DNA of 64,000 nt from Herpetosiphon gulosus (GCF_039545135.1 NZ_BAABRU010000003.1:248001-312000), one strand, 5' to 3'. Positions 24,867 through 34,128 are shown, counted from the first letter of the stretch. Translations and numbers: made by a program. Notes: a model not told the origin generated them from the letters alone.

Positions 24867-25745
24867 ATGAAACGGGGAATTCTCTACGCTGCCGGGGCTT
24901 ATGCATGTTGGGGATTTTTCCCGCTCTACTGGAAGTTGCTGCGTAGCGTTCCAGCGTTGGAAATTTTGGCGCATCGCATGGCATGGTCGTTGGTGTTTGT
25001 GGGTTTGTTGGTGGTTGTGCGTGGCCAAATGGGCCAATTTTTGCAGGTTTTGCGCAATCGTCGCACAGTTTTAATCTATGCGACCAGCGCTTTTTTGCTC
25101 GGCATCAACTGGTATGTCTACATCTGGGCGGTCAATGCCAACCATGTGGTCGAAAGTAGCCTTGGTTATTTTATCAATCCTTTGGTCAACGTCGCGCTGG
25201 GCATGTTGTTTTTGGGCGAACGAGTGCGGCGCTGGCAGGCCATGGCGATCGGTTTGGCCACCATCGGCGTGGTCTATCTCACGGTAGCACTGGGTGTGTT
25301 GCCATGGATTGCCCTAGCCTTGGCATTTACCTTTGGCTTTTATGGCCTAATTCGCAAAACTGCGGCGTTGGATTCGCTGCAAGGGCTTGCGTTGGAGACC
25401 GTGGTCTTTTTTGGGCCAGCAGCGGGCTATTTGCTCTGGCTCGAAACCCAAGGCAAAGCCGCTTTTGCGCATCAATCGTGGACAGTCAGCTTAATCTTGG
25501 CAGGTGCAGGGATTGTAACGGCGATTCCATTGTTGATGTTTGCAGCCGGAGCACGCCAAATTCCCATGACCACCTTGGGCTTATTGCAATATATCAACCC
25601 AACCATGCAATTTAGCCTTGGTGTGTTGCTCTATCATGAGCCAATTTCAGGCACAAAATTGATTGGTTTTGCAATTATTTGGCTTGCCTTAGCATTGTAC
25701 AGCTTCGAAAGCTATCTCAATCGTGGTCAAACGGCAAAAACGTAG
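24867..25745 (+). CDS. rarD: RarD/EamA-family transporter
   Basis: This 292-residue membrane protein has about ten helices and the RarD pattern: GAYACWGFFPLYWKLL at the N-terminus, EILAHRMAWSLVFV, INWYVYIWAVNANHVVESSLGYFINPLVNV and a C-terminal TLGLLQYINPTMQFSLGVLLYHE. The family is annotated as chloramphenicol-sensitivity or drug/metabolite transport; the true substrate is unclear. ATG 24867 follows GGGAG. The frame is open to 24798, but those residues do not fit the family. Confidence 0.9.
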   Translation: MKRGILYAAGAYACWGFFPLYWKLLRSVPALEILAHRMAWSLVFVGLLVVVRGQMGQFLQVLRNRRTVLIYATSAFLLGINWYVYIWAVNANHVVESSLGYFINPLVNVALGMLFLGERVRRWQAMAIGLATIGVVYLTVALGVLPWIALALAFTFGFYGLIRKTAALDSLQGLALETVVFFGPAAGYLLWLETQGKAAFAHQSWTVSLILAGAGIVTAIPLLMFAAGARQIPMTTLGLLQYINPTMQFSLGVLLYHEPISGTKLIGFAIIWLALALYSFESYLNRGQTAKT

Positions 25746-25817
25746 GGTTAATCGGAAATCCCACACCCCAGCGCCCGCCGCTATAGCAGAGAATTCAGGG
25801 GTGTGGGAACATACAGT

Positions 25818-26288
25818 TTAGTTAGTTTGGGCGCGATATTGGTTGCTGCGCACATATTGATTAAAGGTCTCAAATTCGGCCAAATACATCTTGCGCAACA
25901 AGCCAGGTGATAAAAAGCGCTCGATCAAACCCATCAGGCCAGGTTTTGGCTCAGATCGAGTATGTAAGGTTAGCTTCGAGCGCTGTTCACCATCGGGCGT
26001 AACCGTAAACGTGGTGATAATCCCCAAATCATAATCAGTTTCGACCAACACGCTGCCGGGGCTTGGCTCAGTCACGTGCATGCGCATGGTTTGCTTACGG
26101 CCAAACGCTTCAGTTTCAGTAACAAAAATCGTGCCCTTGCCAATGCCACCTTGCTCGACCTTCAGGCTTTTGAAATATTGCTTAGGCACAATATGTGGAT
26201 GCCCATCGCGATAATCGGCAATAATTTGATAAACCAGTTCGGCGGGGGCTTCGATCTCCCCGGTAATTTCAAAGATAATTGGTTTCAT
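25818..26288 (-). CDS. SRPBCC-family lipid/hydrophobic-ligand-binding protein
   Basis: This 156-residue protein has the SRPBCC (polyketide cyclase/START-like) pattern: a first strand FEITGEIEAPAELVYQIIAD, a central antiparallel sheet and a C-terminal helix GLMGLIERFLSPGLLRKMYLAEFETFNQY. The fold makes a hydrophobic pocket, and many members bind lipids or polyketides without enzyme activity. ATG 26288 follows GAGGAG, which rules out the longer frame. It has no functional link to neighbours that I can see. Confidence 0.87.
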   Translation of the reverse strand: MKPIIFEITGEIEAPAELVYQIIADYRDGHPHIVPKQYFKSLKVEQGGIGKGTIFVTETEAFGRKQTMRMHVTEPSPGSVLVETDYDLGIITTFTVTPDGEQRSKLTLHTRSEPKPGLMGLIERFLSPGLLRKMYLAEFETFNQYVRSNQYRAQTN

Positions 26289-26484
26289 AGCGCTTAGCTC
26301 CTCACTAAAATACTTAACCATTAAAGGCTACTATCGATCAAAAATCAAACAGACCTAATCCCGACGAAGCAGGAGCTTGATCTGTGACATGTCAATTAAT
26401 GCGTTATTCTAGGCCGAATTATGGTACGATACTAGCTACTATAGTCTAAAATTAACTTGTGTGCAGCCGCACAAAGGAGTTGCG

Positions 26485-26925
26485 ATGCAAATTATCCAAG
26501 CGAGCTTGGATGAACTTGAGCGACTTGTGCCATTATTTGATGGCTACCGCCAATTTTATCGTCAAGCAAGCGATCTTGCTGCCGCCCGCACTTTTTTACA
26601 CGATCGGCTGAGCAATAACGAATCGATCATCTTTTTGGCGCAAACTCCTAAGGCTGGTTTAGGCTTCTGCCAACTCTACCCTAGTTTTTCATCGGTTTCA
26701 ATGCAACGTTTATGGATTTTAAACGATCTGTTTGTGGCAGAGCATGCCCGTGGTCAAGGTGTGGCTTCAGGCTTGCTCAATGTTGCCCGCGATTGGGCTG
26801 TTAGCACCAAGAGCAAAGGCCTCGTATTAGAAACTGAAGCGAGCAACATAACCGCCCAACGGCTCTACGAGCAGCATGGCTGGCAACGTGATCTGGCCGA
26901 GTACTATTACTTTCTCAACGTTTAA
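26485..26925 (+). CDS. GNAT-family N-acetyltransferase
   Basis: This 146-residue enzyme transfers an acetyl group from acetyl-CoA. The acetyl-CoA site is ARGQGVASGLLNVA (about 92-105), preceded by the WILNDLFVAE strand and followed by VLETEASNITAQRLYEQHGW, which is typical for this family. The acceptor is not predictable. ATG 26485 follows AAAGGAG; the GTG at 26461 is less likely. It precedes the threonine deaminase gene but has its own apparent unit. Confidence 0.92.
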   Translation: MQIIQASLDELERLVPLFDGYRQFYRQASDLAAARTFLHDRLSNNESIIFLAQTPKAGLGFCQLYPSFSSVSMQRLWILNDLFVAEHARGQGVASGLLNVARDWAVSTKSKGLVLETEASNITAQRLYEQHGWQRDLAEYYYFLNV

Positions 26926-26966
26926 ATGTTATTCAATCGTTTACTGACTAGCCAAAAACTCAAAGT

Positions 26967-26984
26967 GGCTATGGTACAATAGCC
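26967..26984 (+). promoter_or_regulatory. Extended -10 promoter of the threonine deaminase gene, inside a dyad
   Basis: GGCTAT (26967-26972) and ATAGCC (26979-26984) flank the extended -10 TGG-TACAAT (26972-26980). No -35 is evident. The predicted start is near 26987, directly before the structured leader. Confidence 0.6.
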
Positions 26985-26987
26985 CCA

Positions 26988-27029
26988 TTGACTCGCAACG
27001 ATGCGGGTCAATCCTCATTGCGGAGGATT
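26988..27029 (+). promoter_or_regulatory. Two-hairpin leader sequestering the ribosome-binding site
   Basis: Hairpin 1: TTGACTCGCA (26988-26997) with TGCGGGTCAA (27002-27011), one T-G pair. Hairpin 2: AATCCTC (27010-27016) with GAGGATT (27023-27029), which covers the GGAGG at 27022-27026. The hairpins share AA at 27010-27011 and so compete slightly. This is a candidate cis-regulatory RNA. Confidence 0.6.
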
Positions 27030-27039
27030 TGAACTCACC

Positions 27040-28287
27040 ATGGTAGAAAAGTCTATGCCAACGATTGATGACATTTATGCCGCAGCCCATGTTTTAGGCT
27101 CGATTATCACCCAAACGCCGCTCTTGCCAGCCGAACAACTGAGCCAAGAGCTTGGTGGCCAAATTATTTACAAAGCCGAAAATACCCAACGTGCTGGCTC
27201 GTTCAAAGTTCGTGGAGCATATACCAAAATCAACTCGCTCTCCGATGAAGAAAAAGCTCGTGGCGTAATTACCCATTCGGCAGGCAACCATGCCCAAGGC
27301 GTGGCCTTAGCCGCTCAATTGAATGGCATTAAAGCTACCGTCGTGATGCCTGAGTTTGCTCCCTTGGCCAAAATTACGTCGGCCCAACGCATGGGTGCAG
27401 AGGTGATTTTGCATGGGGCTTCGTTTGATGATGCTGGGTCGTATGCCCGCGAACTCCAAGCTCAAACTGGCGCAACCTATGTTCATGCCTTCGATGATCC
27501 CTTTACAATTGCTGGACAAGGCACGCTCGGCTTAGAAATTGCCGATCAATTGCCCGACCAAGGCGGCACGGTGGTTGTGCCAATCGGTGGTGGCGGAATG
27601 ATGGCAGGGATTGCCCTGGCCTTGCGTTCGCTCCGCCCCAATGTGCGCTTGATCGGAGTGCAGGCGGCAGGCTGCCCTTCGATGATCGCCTCGCAACAAG
27701 CAGGCAAGCCGATTGCCGTGCCGCATGCCGCCACCATCTGTGATGGGATTGCAGTCAAACGACCAGGCGAATTGACCTTGCCGATTATCAATCAGTTGGT
27801 TGATGATATTGTCACGGTTGACGATGATGCGGCGGCACGGGCGCTCGTGCATATCTTGCAATATAGCCGCATGGTGGTTGAGGGAGCAGGAGCAGTTGGC
27901 GTGGCCGCCTTGCTTGAAGGGGCAATTCGTTTGCGTCCCAATGAGCCAACCTTGGTGGTGCTCAGCGGTGGCAATATCGATGGCAACTTCCTTGCGCGGA
28001 TTATTGAACAAGTTTTGGTCAAACAAGGTCGCTATTTACGCGTTCGGACCAGTGTCCCTGATCGTCCGGGAAATCTCGCTCCCTTAGTTAATGCCATTGC
28101 CCAAGCTGGCGCGAATGTCATCGATATTAGCCATCGGCGGGCAGTTTGGCAACTCCCCCTCGATCGGGTGGGAATTGAGATGATTCTCGAAGTGCGCGAT
28201 GAAGCGCATGGCCAATCTATCATTGACATGTTGGAAACACACGGCTATCACATCGAGCGTTTTGGCCAGCGTGTGTGGCCTGTGTAA
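27040..28287 (+). CDS. ilvA: Threonine ammonia-lyase (threonine deaminase) with ACT domain
   Basis: This 415-residue PLP enzyme deaminates threonine to 2-oxobutanoate, the first step toward isoleucine or threonine catabolism. The PLP lysine lies in RAGSFKVRGAY (about 45-55), a glycine-rich loop GGGGMMAG holds the cofactor phosphate, and a C-terminal ACT-like domain (about 325-410) starts at RVRTSVPDRPGNLAPL. A single ACT-like domain and this length fit the short (TdcB/YkrY-like) form more than long biosynthetic IlvA, so the gene symbol is tentative. The ATG at 27040 is 13 bases after GGAGG, a long spacing. The leader carries two hairpins, one over that site. Confidence 0.94.
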   Translation: MVEKSMPTIDDIYAAAHVLGSIITQTPLLPAEQLSQELGGQIIYKAENTQRAGSFKVRGAYTKINSLSDEEKARGVITHSAGNHAQGVALAAQLNGIKATVVMPEFAPLAKITSAQRMGAEVILHGASFDDAGSYARELQAQTGATYVHAFDDPFTIAGQGTLGLEIADQLPDQGGTVVVPIGGGGMMAGIALALRSLRPNVRLIGVQAAGCPSMIASQQAGKPIAVPHAATICDGIAVKRPGELTLPIINQLVDDIVTVDDDAAARALVHILQYSRMVVEGAGAVGVAALLEGAIRLRPNEPTLVVLSGGNIDGNFLARIIEQVLVKQGRYLRVRTSVPDRPGNLAPLVNAIAQAGANVIDISHRRAVWQLPLDRVGIEMILEVRDEAHGQSIIDMLETHGYHIERFGQRVWPV

Positions 28288-28293
28288 TCGATG

Positions 28294-28317
28294 GTTCATG
28301 CGACTGCTCGCATGAAC
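28294..28317 (+). terminator. Hairpin between the threonine deaminase and HAD genes
   Basis: GTTCATGCG (28294-28302) pairs perfectly with CGCATGAAC (28309-28317) around a 6-base loop. No T-run follows. It may trim the upstream message or lower expression of the HAD gene 17 bases later. Confidence 0.5.
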
Positions 28318-28334
28318 TATCTACGGTAGGGCTT

Positions 28335-29141
28335 ATGCCAATTCGAATGATTGCAACCGATATTGACCTTACCCTGCTTGATGATCGCGGCCAATTGCCC
28401 CCGACCAATATCGAGGCGTTGGCCTTAGCTGCTCGTCAAGGGATTCGCGTGGTTTTAGCCACTGCCCGCCGTCGTGAAGCTGCTCAAGAAGTTGCTCAGC
28501 GTTTACATATTCCAACTGCGCTGGTTTGCCATAATGGTGCCCGCGTTTGGGATGAACGTGGGCGCGAAATTGCCCATCACACCATCGATTTGGAGTTGGC
28601 GCAACGTATCGCAGCTATGGCCGATAAGCGTAGCTTGCCAATTGTTTTTACGATTGATGAAACCAATTTTGTCACGGCCCAAGCCAGCAATTTGGTTGGC
28701 TCACGCACAGTCTGCACACCTGTGTCATCATTAGAATTGATTGTGCGGCTTGCTCCCACCCGCATTCTGTGCCATGGCGAGTTGGCAACCCGTGCAGTTG
28801 AAGAGATTTTGGGGCGTAATTCGCAATTAAAGCAATTTCGCTATTTGCGCAGCACTGGCGAAGTGTACTCAGCAGTTATTTCCCATGCCGAGGCCACCAA
28901 AGAACGCGCCTTGGAACATCTCTGTCAGGCGTGGAACATTCAGCAAAGTGAGGTGCTAGCAATTGGCGATGCTGATGCTGATGTGGGAATGTTGCGCTGG
29001 GCCGGAGTTGGGGTTTCATTAACTGGCAGTATGCAACAAGCGATCGAAGCTGCCGATTGGGTTGCACCTTCGGCGCGTTTCGGCGGAGTCGCCGTCGCAG
29101 TGCATCGCTATGTCTTACAACATCAAAATGTCCGTTCCTAG
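28335..29141 (+). CDS. HAD-superfamily (Cof-type) phosphatase
   Basis: This 268-residue hydrolase has the HAD motif I DIDLTLLDD (nucleophile and general acid Asp, about 8-16), motif II with TARRRE, a C2 cap domain, and motifs III/IV KERALEHL and AIGDADADVGML. Cof-type members dephosphorylate sugar phosphates, phospholipid headgroups or nucleotides. ATG 28335 is close to the motif; the open frame reaches 28275. It is followed within 12 bases by rdgB, so a nucleotide-cleaning role is possible but unproven. Confidence 0.93.
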   Translation: MPIRMIATDIDLTLLDDRGQLPPTNIEALALAARQGIRVVLATARRREAAQEVAQRLHIPTALVCHNGARVWDERGREIAHHTIDLELAQRIAAMADKRSLPIVFTIDETNFVTAQASNLVGSRTVCTPVSSLELIVRLAPTRILCHGELATRAVEEILGRNSQLKQFRYLRSTGEVYSAVISHAEATKERALEHLCQAWNIQQSEVLAIGDADADVGMLRWAGVGVSLTGSMQQAIEAADWVAPSARFGGVAVAVHRYVLQHQNVRS

Positions 29142-29152
29142 GGTAAGGATGT

Positions 29153-29752
29153 ATGCAAAAGCTATTAATTGGTTCAAATAATGCCCATAAAGTCGGTGAA
29201 CTACGGGCAATTTTCAGTGGCTTGCCATTTGAGTTGCTAACGTTGGCCGATGCAGGCATTGATTACGAAGTTGAGGAAACTGGCACAACCTTTGTTGAAA
29301 ATGCCCGTTTGAAGGCCGAAACCTATGCCCAAATCAGTGGTTTGCCAACCTTAGCCGACGATTCAGGGCTGGAAGTAGCAGCACTCGATGGCAAACCTGG
29401 CATCTACACTGCCCGCTGGGCTTTGCCCGACCCAACTAATCCGCATCGGGCTTATGCTCGGGTGCTGGAAGAACTCAAAGGTAAACCATTTCATGATCGG
29501 ATTGCCCGCTTCGTCTGTGTAATTGCGATTGCATGGCCCGGCCAGCCAGCTGAGGTAGTTGAGGGAATTTTACCTGGGGTAATTGCCGAGCAACCGCGTG
29601 GAGTCGGCGGCTTTGGCTATGACCCGGTATTTTACCTTTTGGATTATGACAAGCATCTGGCTGAACTTGATCCTGAGGAAAAAAACCGCATCAGCCATCG
29701 TGGACAAGCTTGCGCTCTTGCACGTGAAGTCTTGGATCGCTTGGCAAAGTAG
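29153..29752 (+). CDS. rdgB: XTP/dITP diphosphatase
   Basis: This 199-residue enzyme hydrolyses non-canonical purine nucleotides (XTP, dITP) to monophosphates, protecting DNA and RNA. It has the start SNNAHKVGELRAI, the GTTFVENARLKA motif, the LADDSGLEVAALDGKPGIYTAR active-site segment and the C-terminal GGFGYDPVF plus HRGQA. It begins 12 bases after the HAD gene, so the two are likely cotranscribed. A repeat locus with both orientations of the GGGTCAG heptamer follows. Confidence 0.96.
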   Translation: MQKLLIGSNNAHKVGELRAIFSGLPFELLTLADAGIDYEVEETGTTFVENARLKAETYAQISGLPTLADDSGLEVAALDGKPGIYTARWALPDPTNPHRAYARVLEELKGKPFHDRIARFVCVIAIAWPGQPAEVVEGILPGVIAEQPRGVGGFGYDPVFYLLDYDKHLAELDPEEKNRISHRGQACALAREVLDRLAK

Positions 29753-29761
29753 GAATCATAA

Positions 29762-29950
29762 GAGGTCAAGGATCAGTTGTCAGGGGTCAGGATTTAGTCC
29801 ATCTATTGGCTCCTGACCCTCGTCCCTGAATCCTTGACCGCTAATTTTCAAATTGGCTATTGGCTTGGGGCTATCGCAACTTTTTCTGCTATGCCCAATA
29901 ACACCCCTAACCCGAATCTCTAACCTGAGCCCTGACCTCTGACCCCTAAA
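29762..29950. repeat. Heptamer-type intergenic repeat, locus B
   Basis: Left units (29762-29795) read AGGTCAAGGATCAG and GGGGTCAGG; right units (29811-29841 and 29918-29947) are the complement, CCTGACCCTCGTCCCTGAATCC and CCCTGACCTCTGACCCCTAA. The locus separates rdgB from the convergent potD gene and shares the heptamer style of loci at 13.3 and 42.2 kb. Confidence 0.7.
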
Positions 29951-29955
29951 AACAA

Positions 29956-31080
29956 CTACTGCGATTTAACTGCCGACCAAACATCAGAAAATGCCGTGGC
30001 ATTTTGGCCTTTGCGCAGCCAGTCAAGGCGTTTGCGATCTTCAGCGCTGGGCTTGATCTTGGGATACACAGCCTTGAGATCATCGCCGATCAATGGTTCG
30101 CCCTTGACATTGGGAGTTAAAGCACCAGTAAAATCAGCTACTTTGGCGGCAATTTCTGGCCGATTCATAAAATCAATGAACACTTCGGCAGTATATTGAT
30201 TGGGCGTGCCAGCCACAATCGCCATAGTATCTTGCCAAATCACGCCGCCCTCTTGCGGAATCACCCACTCGATGTTTTCATTATCGATCATGGCCAAACC
30301 AGTGTAATTATTCCACGATTGGGCCAAAACCACTTCGCCCGAAGCCAAATCTTGATAGACATTATCGCTGTTATATTTGGCTAATAACGGTTTTTGTTCA
30401 ATCAACACCTTTTTGGCAGCTTCGAGATCTGCCGCATCGCTGGAGTTGCGATCTTTGCCCAAGAACAGCATGGCTGCGCCAATCACTTCGCGCTCGTCGT
30501 TGAGCATGCTCACGCGACCTTTGTAGGCGCTCAATTGGGCTGGGTCAAACAAAATCGACCAGCTAGTTGGGGCAGGCGAAACTGCGGTTTTATCGTAGGC
30601 AATCCCCGTGGTTCCCCACAAGTATGGCACTGAAAATTCATTGTTTGGGTCGTAATACAAACCCATATTGGCTGGGTCGATATTGGCAATGTTGGGAATA
30701 TTCGCCAAATCAATTTTGGCCAAATAATTGCCCTCGGCCAATAATGCCACCATATAATCTGAAGGTTGAATCAAATCGTAGCCCGAATTGCCAGCCCGAA
30801 TTTTGGCAGCCATTTCTTCGTTCGATGAATAGGTATCAACCGTAACTTTGACCCCAAATTCGCTCTCAAATAGTTGTGGCACATCTTCGGGAACATACTC
30901 GCCCCAAGCATAGATCCGCAGCGTTTCGCTTAACTTACTGCGATCAACCGAGCCAATATTCGAGCCAGTGGCCGTACCAGCAGGCGCAGTTGTCGGAACA
31001 GCAGTTGAGCTAGCTTCGCCACAGGCTACCAACAAACTCAATACCATGAGCACCAGCCCAAAGCGACGTAGTTTCATCAA
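29956..31080 (-). CDS. potD: Spermidine/putrescine ABC transporter substrate-binding lipoprotein
   Basis: This 374-residue lipoprotein has the lipobox LLVAC near residue 20, an acidic Ser/Thr-rich linker and the PotD/PotF fold with LRIYAWGEYVPEDVPQLFE, YDLIQPSDYMVALL and a C-terminal EVFIDFMNRPEIAAKV. Acidic residues such as those in the DDxx loops bind the polyamine amines. It is the last gene of potABCD, transcribed from the minus strand and delivering substrate to PotB/PotC. Spermidine versus putrescine preference cannot be judged from this. Confidence 0.93.
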   Translation of the reverse strand: MMKLRRFGLVLMVLSLLVACGEASSTAVPTTAPAGTATGSNIGSVDRSKLSETLRIYAWGEYVPEDVPQLFESEFGVKVTVDTYSSNEEMAAKIRAGNSGYDLIQPSDYMVALLAEGNYLAKIDLANIPNIANIDPANMGLYYDPNNEFSVPYLWGTTGIAYDKTAVSPAPTSWSILFDPAQLSAYKGRVSMLNDEREVIGAAMLFLGKDRNSSDAADLEAAKKVLIEQKPLLAKYNSDNVYQDLASGEVVLAQSWNNYTGLAMIDNENIEWVIPQEGGVIWQDTMAIVAGTPNQYTAEVFIDFMNRPEIAAKVADFTGALTPNVKGEPLIGDDLKAVYPKIKPSAEDRKRLDWLRKGQNATAFSDVWSAVKSQ

Positions 31081-31111
31081 TCAAACTCCTTAAACACACA
31101 AATATCAATAA

Positions 31112-31993
31112 TTAGGCTTGGCGACGGCGTTGCATCCACAACGAAGCCACAACCAAGGTTGTCGAGGCCAGTAACATCAAGCTTGAGATTGCATTAATCT
31201 CAGGCGAAATTGATTTTTTGATCCGCCCATAGACTTCAGTCGTCAAGGTGTTAACTCCTGGGCCACGGGTAAAAAAGGTTACCACAAAATCATCAAGCGA
31301 GAGCGTAAACGAAAGCAACGCCCCGCCCAAAACCCCAGGCCCAATCAAAGGAAACTTGATGCGCCAAAAGGTTTGCCATGGCGTTGCGCCCAAATCGGCG
31401 GCAGCTTCTTCCAAGCGCCGATCAAAATTGGCCAAACTTGTGCCAACCACCACCGTCACAAACGAAATATTGAAGGCCACATGCGAGATAATTACTGTCC
31501 ACAAACCCATGGCTAAGTTCAAGCCGATCAAGGCTTGAAATTGACGGAAGGCCAAGGTAAAGAACCCTAAAAGCGAGACAGCCATCACCACATCGGGAAT
31601 AATCACTGGCAGATAGAGCGCTGTATCAAAGGTTTTGCGGCCCCACCAACCACGTTTTTCCAGCGCTAAGGCGGCCAAGGTGCCAATGGTGGTCGCAATC
31701 AAGGTCGATGAGCCAGCAATCTTAAGGCTTGTCCAGAGTGCATCACCCAACCGAGCATCAGCAAACAATTCGTTATACCATTGCAGCGTAAAGCCTTGCC
31801 ATTGTGCTCCAACTTTGGCCGCATTGAACGAAAACAACACCAGCACAATAATCGGCACATACAAGAAGGTGTAGACGAAAATCGCATTCAGCGTTAGCGC
31901 CCATGTACCCCAAGGCATGTGCCGTTTGGCCACTGGGCGCGAACGCCCGTGCTGGGTTTCGATGCGCTTATCAGCCAGGATTTTCGCCATCAT
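31112..31993 (-). CDS. potC: Polyamine ABC transporter permease PotC
   Basis: This 293-residue membrane protein has six helices and the permease EAA loop region near EEAAADLGATPWQTFWRIKFPLI, which contacts the ATPase PotA. It follows potB with a 23-base overlap and precedes potD. Two ATGs are adjacent at the start; the second (31990) has better spacing to GGGAGG. It imports spermidine/putrescine together with PotB, PotA and PotD. Confidence 0.94.
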   Translation of the reverse strand: MMAKILADKRIETQHGRSRPVAKRHMPWGTWALTLNAIFVYTFLYVPIIVLVLFSFNAAKVGAQWQGFTLQWYNELFADARLGDALWTSLKIAGSSTLIATTIGTLAALALEKRGWWGRKTFDTALYLPVIIPDVVMAVSLLGFFTLAFRQFQALIGLNLAMGLWTVIISHVAFNISFVTVVVGTSLANFDRRLEEAAADLGATPWQTFWRIKFPLIGPGVLGGALLSFTLSLDDFVVTFFTRGPGVNTLTTEVYGRIKKSISPEINAISSLMLLASTTLVVASLWMQRRRQA

Positions 31994-32834
31994 CTACCTC
32001 CCGTGTAGCTTTGAAATAGAGCAAGATTGCGCCCAAGAGTAACAGCATAAAAATCATCGAAATTGCTGAGCCATAAGCCCAATTCGAGGCTGAACCAAAT
32101 TGTAAACTCAGGGTATTGCCAACCATATTCACACTTGTACCGCCCAAAATATCTGAGACGGCGAACGTACCAACGGTCGGCACAAACACCAAAATTGAGC
32201 CAGCCGTAATGCCTGGCAAGGTTTGGGGCAAGAGCACACGCCAAAATGTTTGAAATCGCCCAGCGCCTAAATCACGGGCTGCCTCAAGTTGCACCCAATC
32301 GAAGCGTTCAAGCGCTGCATATAAGGGCAAAATCATATACGGCAATTCGCCATAGATTAGCGCCATAATCACCGCACTTGGGCTATTGATAATTTGCAAC
32401 GGACCTAGATCAAATTGACCTAAAAAGCGATTGAGCACGCCATTATTGCCAAGCAACACTTTCCAGGCGTAAATCCGCACCAGAAAGTTAGTCCAAAAGG
32501 GAATCATGACTGCAAGCACCAACACACCGCGAATTTTGGGGCTGCGGGTTGCCATAAAAAAGGCCAAGGGATAACTGACCACCAAGGTGATCGCGGTTAC
32601 TACCAGCGCAATCCAGGTCGAAAGCCAGAGCGTGCGCCAAAACGCGCCATCAGCGAACAGCTTTTGATAATTCGCCAGCGACCAATTCCAGAGCACTGTG
32701 CCATCGTCGGCACGGCCTTGAAATGAATAAATTAAAATGAGCACCAAGGGAGCCAAAAAGAAGAAGCCCAGCCAAATCAGGGCAGGCGAGGCTTGCAACC
32801 AGGCACGACGTTGCTCAGTTCGCGCATTATACAT
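31971..32834 (-). CDS. potB: Polyamine ABC transporter permease PotB
   Basis: This 287-residue membrane protein has six helices and the EAA loop VQLEAARDLGAGRFQTFWRV. The start at ATG 32834, reading MYNARTEQRRAWLQ, follows GGGGGAACT; the upstream ATG at 32867 lies in the intergenic side of potA. It overlaps potC by 23 bases. It forms a heterodimeric pore with PotC. Confidence 0.93.
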   Translation of the reverse strand: MYNARTEQRRAWLQASPALIWLGFFFLAPLVLILIYSFQGRADDGTVLWNWSLANYQKLFADGAFWRTLWLSTWIALVVTAITLVVSYPLAFFMATRSPKIRGVLVLAVMIPFWTNFLVRIYAWKVLLGNNGVLNRFLGQFDLGPLQIINSPSAVIMALIYGELPYMILPLYAALERFDWVQLEAARDLGAGRFQTFWRVLLPQTLPGITAGSILVFVPTVGTFAVSDILGGTSVNMVGNTLSLQFGSASNWAYGSAISMIFMLLLLGAILLYFKATREVDDGENPG

Positions 32835-32896
32835 AGTTCCCCCATGGATGTTGTTTGGCTTGCCCAAACCAACAAACCTGAGCAGAGTGCGATTAA

Positions 32897-33997
32897 TTAA
32901 CGTTCGAGAATGAGGCTATTTTGAGTGGCCCATGTCACATACACAGGGTCGCCAGCGGTATAATATTGATTTGGATCAAGCGTCGAAACCGTGTTGGCTT
33001 CCCAGACATCAAACGGCGAACCATCAGGCAAACGCACAATAATCCGCGTATCAGAACCAATATAGGCGACGCGCTCAACAATTGCAGCAAATACATTTGT
33101 ACCTTGGGGCTGTTGACCTTCCACCAATCGGACTTTCTCAGGCCGGACGGCTAGCACTGCATGATCACCAGCGGCAACCGGAAACATGCCAGTACCCACA
33201 ACCCGCACACCACCATCAGTCTCCAAGGTTACCGCACCGTTTTCAACCGCCAGCACCGTACCATCAATAAAATTGCATTCACCAATAAAATCGGCGACAA
33301 AGCGTGTTTTGGGGCGTTCATAAATTTCGGTGGGCTGACCAACTTGCAGCACCTTGCCCAATTCCATCACCGCAATTCGGTCACTCATGGTCAGAGCTTC
33401 TTCTTGATCGTGGGTGACAAAGATAAAGGTAATGCCTAAGCGCTGCTGAATGCTTTTGAGTTCCAATTGCATTTCTTTGCGCAGCTTCAGATCAAGCGCA
33501 GCCAGTGGTTCATCGAGCAACAAAACTTCTGGTTCGTTAATCAAGGCCCGGGCTAAAGCTACCCGTTGCTGCTGGCCACCAGAAAGTTGTTTGGGGCGAC
33601 GATCACCAAATGTGCCAAGTTGCACCATATCCAAGGCTTGCTTCACCCGCGTGGCAATATCGGCCTTGTTGATGTTTTTCATGTGCAAGCCAAAGGCTAC
33701 ATTTTCTGCCACCGACATATGGGGAAATAGCGCATAACTCTGAAAAACAGTATTGACATCACGGCGATTGGCGGGGGTTTCACCCATCAACACGCCTTCA
33801 ATATAAATGTCGCCACTGCTGGGGTTTTCAAAGCCAGCGATCATGCGAAGTAGTGTGGTTTTACCACAGCCAGAGGGGCCAAGCAGCGAAAAAAATTCAC
33901 CGTCCGCGATCTTTAACGAAATATCACGAACGGCTACGCTGCCGCGAAATTCTTTGGTTACGTGGTCGAGTTCCACCGCCCAAGTGGGTGTGTTCAT
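32897..33997 (-). CDS. potA: Polyamine ABC transporter ATP-binding protein PotA
   Basis: This 366-residue ATPase has Walker A GPSGCGKTT near residue 38, signature LSGGQQQRVALARAL, Walker B VLLLDEPLAALD, H-loop FVTHDQ and a C-terminal TOBE-like beta domain (about 245-360). It is the first gene in the minus-strand order potA-potB-potC-potD. Spacing to potB is about 60 bases. This layout is the usual polyamine importer, though related ABC systems for other cationic substrates share it. Confidence 0.95.
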   Translation of the reverse strand: MNTPTWAVELDHVTKEFRGSVAVRDISLKIADGEFFSLLGPSGCGKTTLLRMIAGFENPSSGDIYIEGVLMGETPANRRDVNTVFQSYALFPHMSVAENVAFGLHMKNINKADIATRVKQALDMVQLGTFGDRRPKQLSGGQQQRVALARALINEPEVLLLDEPLAALDLKLRKEMQLELKSIQQRLGITFIFVTHDQEEALTMSDRIAVMELGKVLQVGQPTEIYERPKTRFVADFIGECNFIDGTVLAVENGAVTLETDGGVRVVGTGMFPVAAGDHAVLAVRPEKVRLVEGQQPQGTNVFAAIVERVAYIGSDTRIIVRLPDGSPFDVWEANTVSTLDPNQYYTAGDPVYVTWATQNSLILER

Positions 33998-34128
33998 TGC
34001 AGTGCCTGCCTCCTTAGTGCGCGAACCAACCCGCCTGAATCATGCATAATGCATACCATTTGGATGCTGAATTATACACTGTTTTTATACTATTCTAGAT
34101 GTAGGGTAGCTTGACCCAAATCGACGGT

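Noticed and set aside
29753-29955. Repeat locus B as an integron or attachment site
   Set aside because: No integrase, tRNA end or flanking direct repeats are present; the degenerate heptamers match the other two intergenic loci instead.
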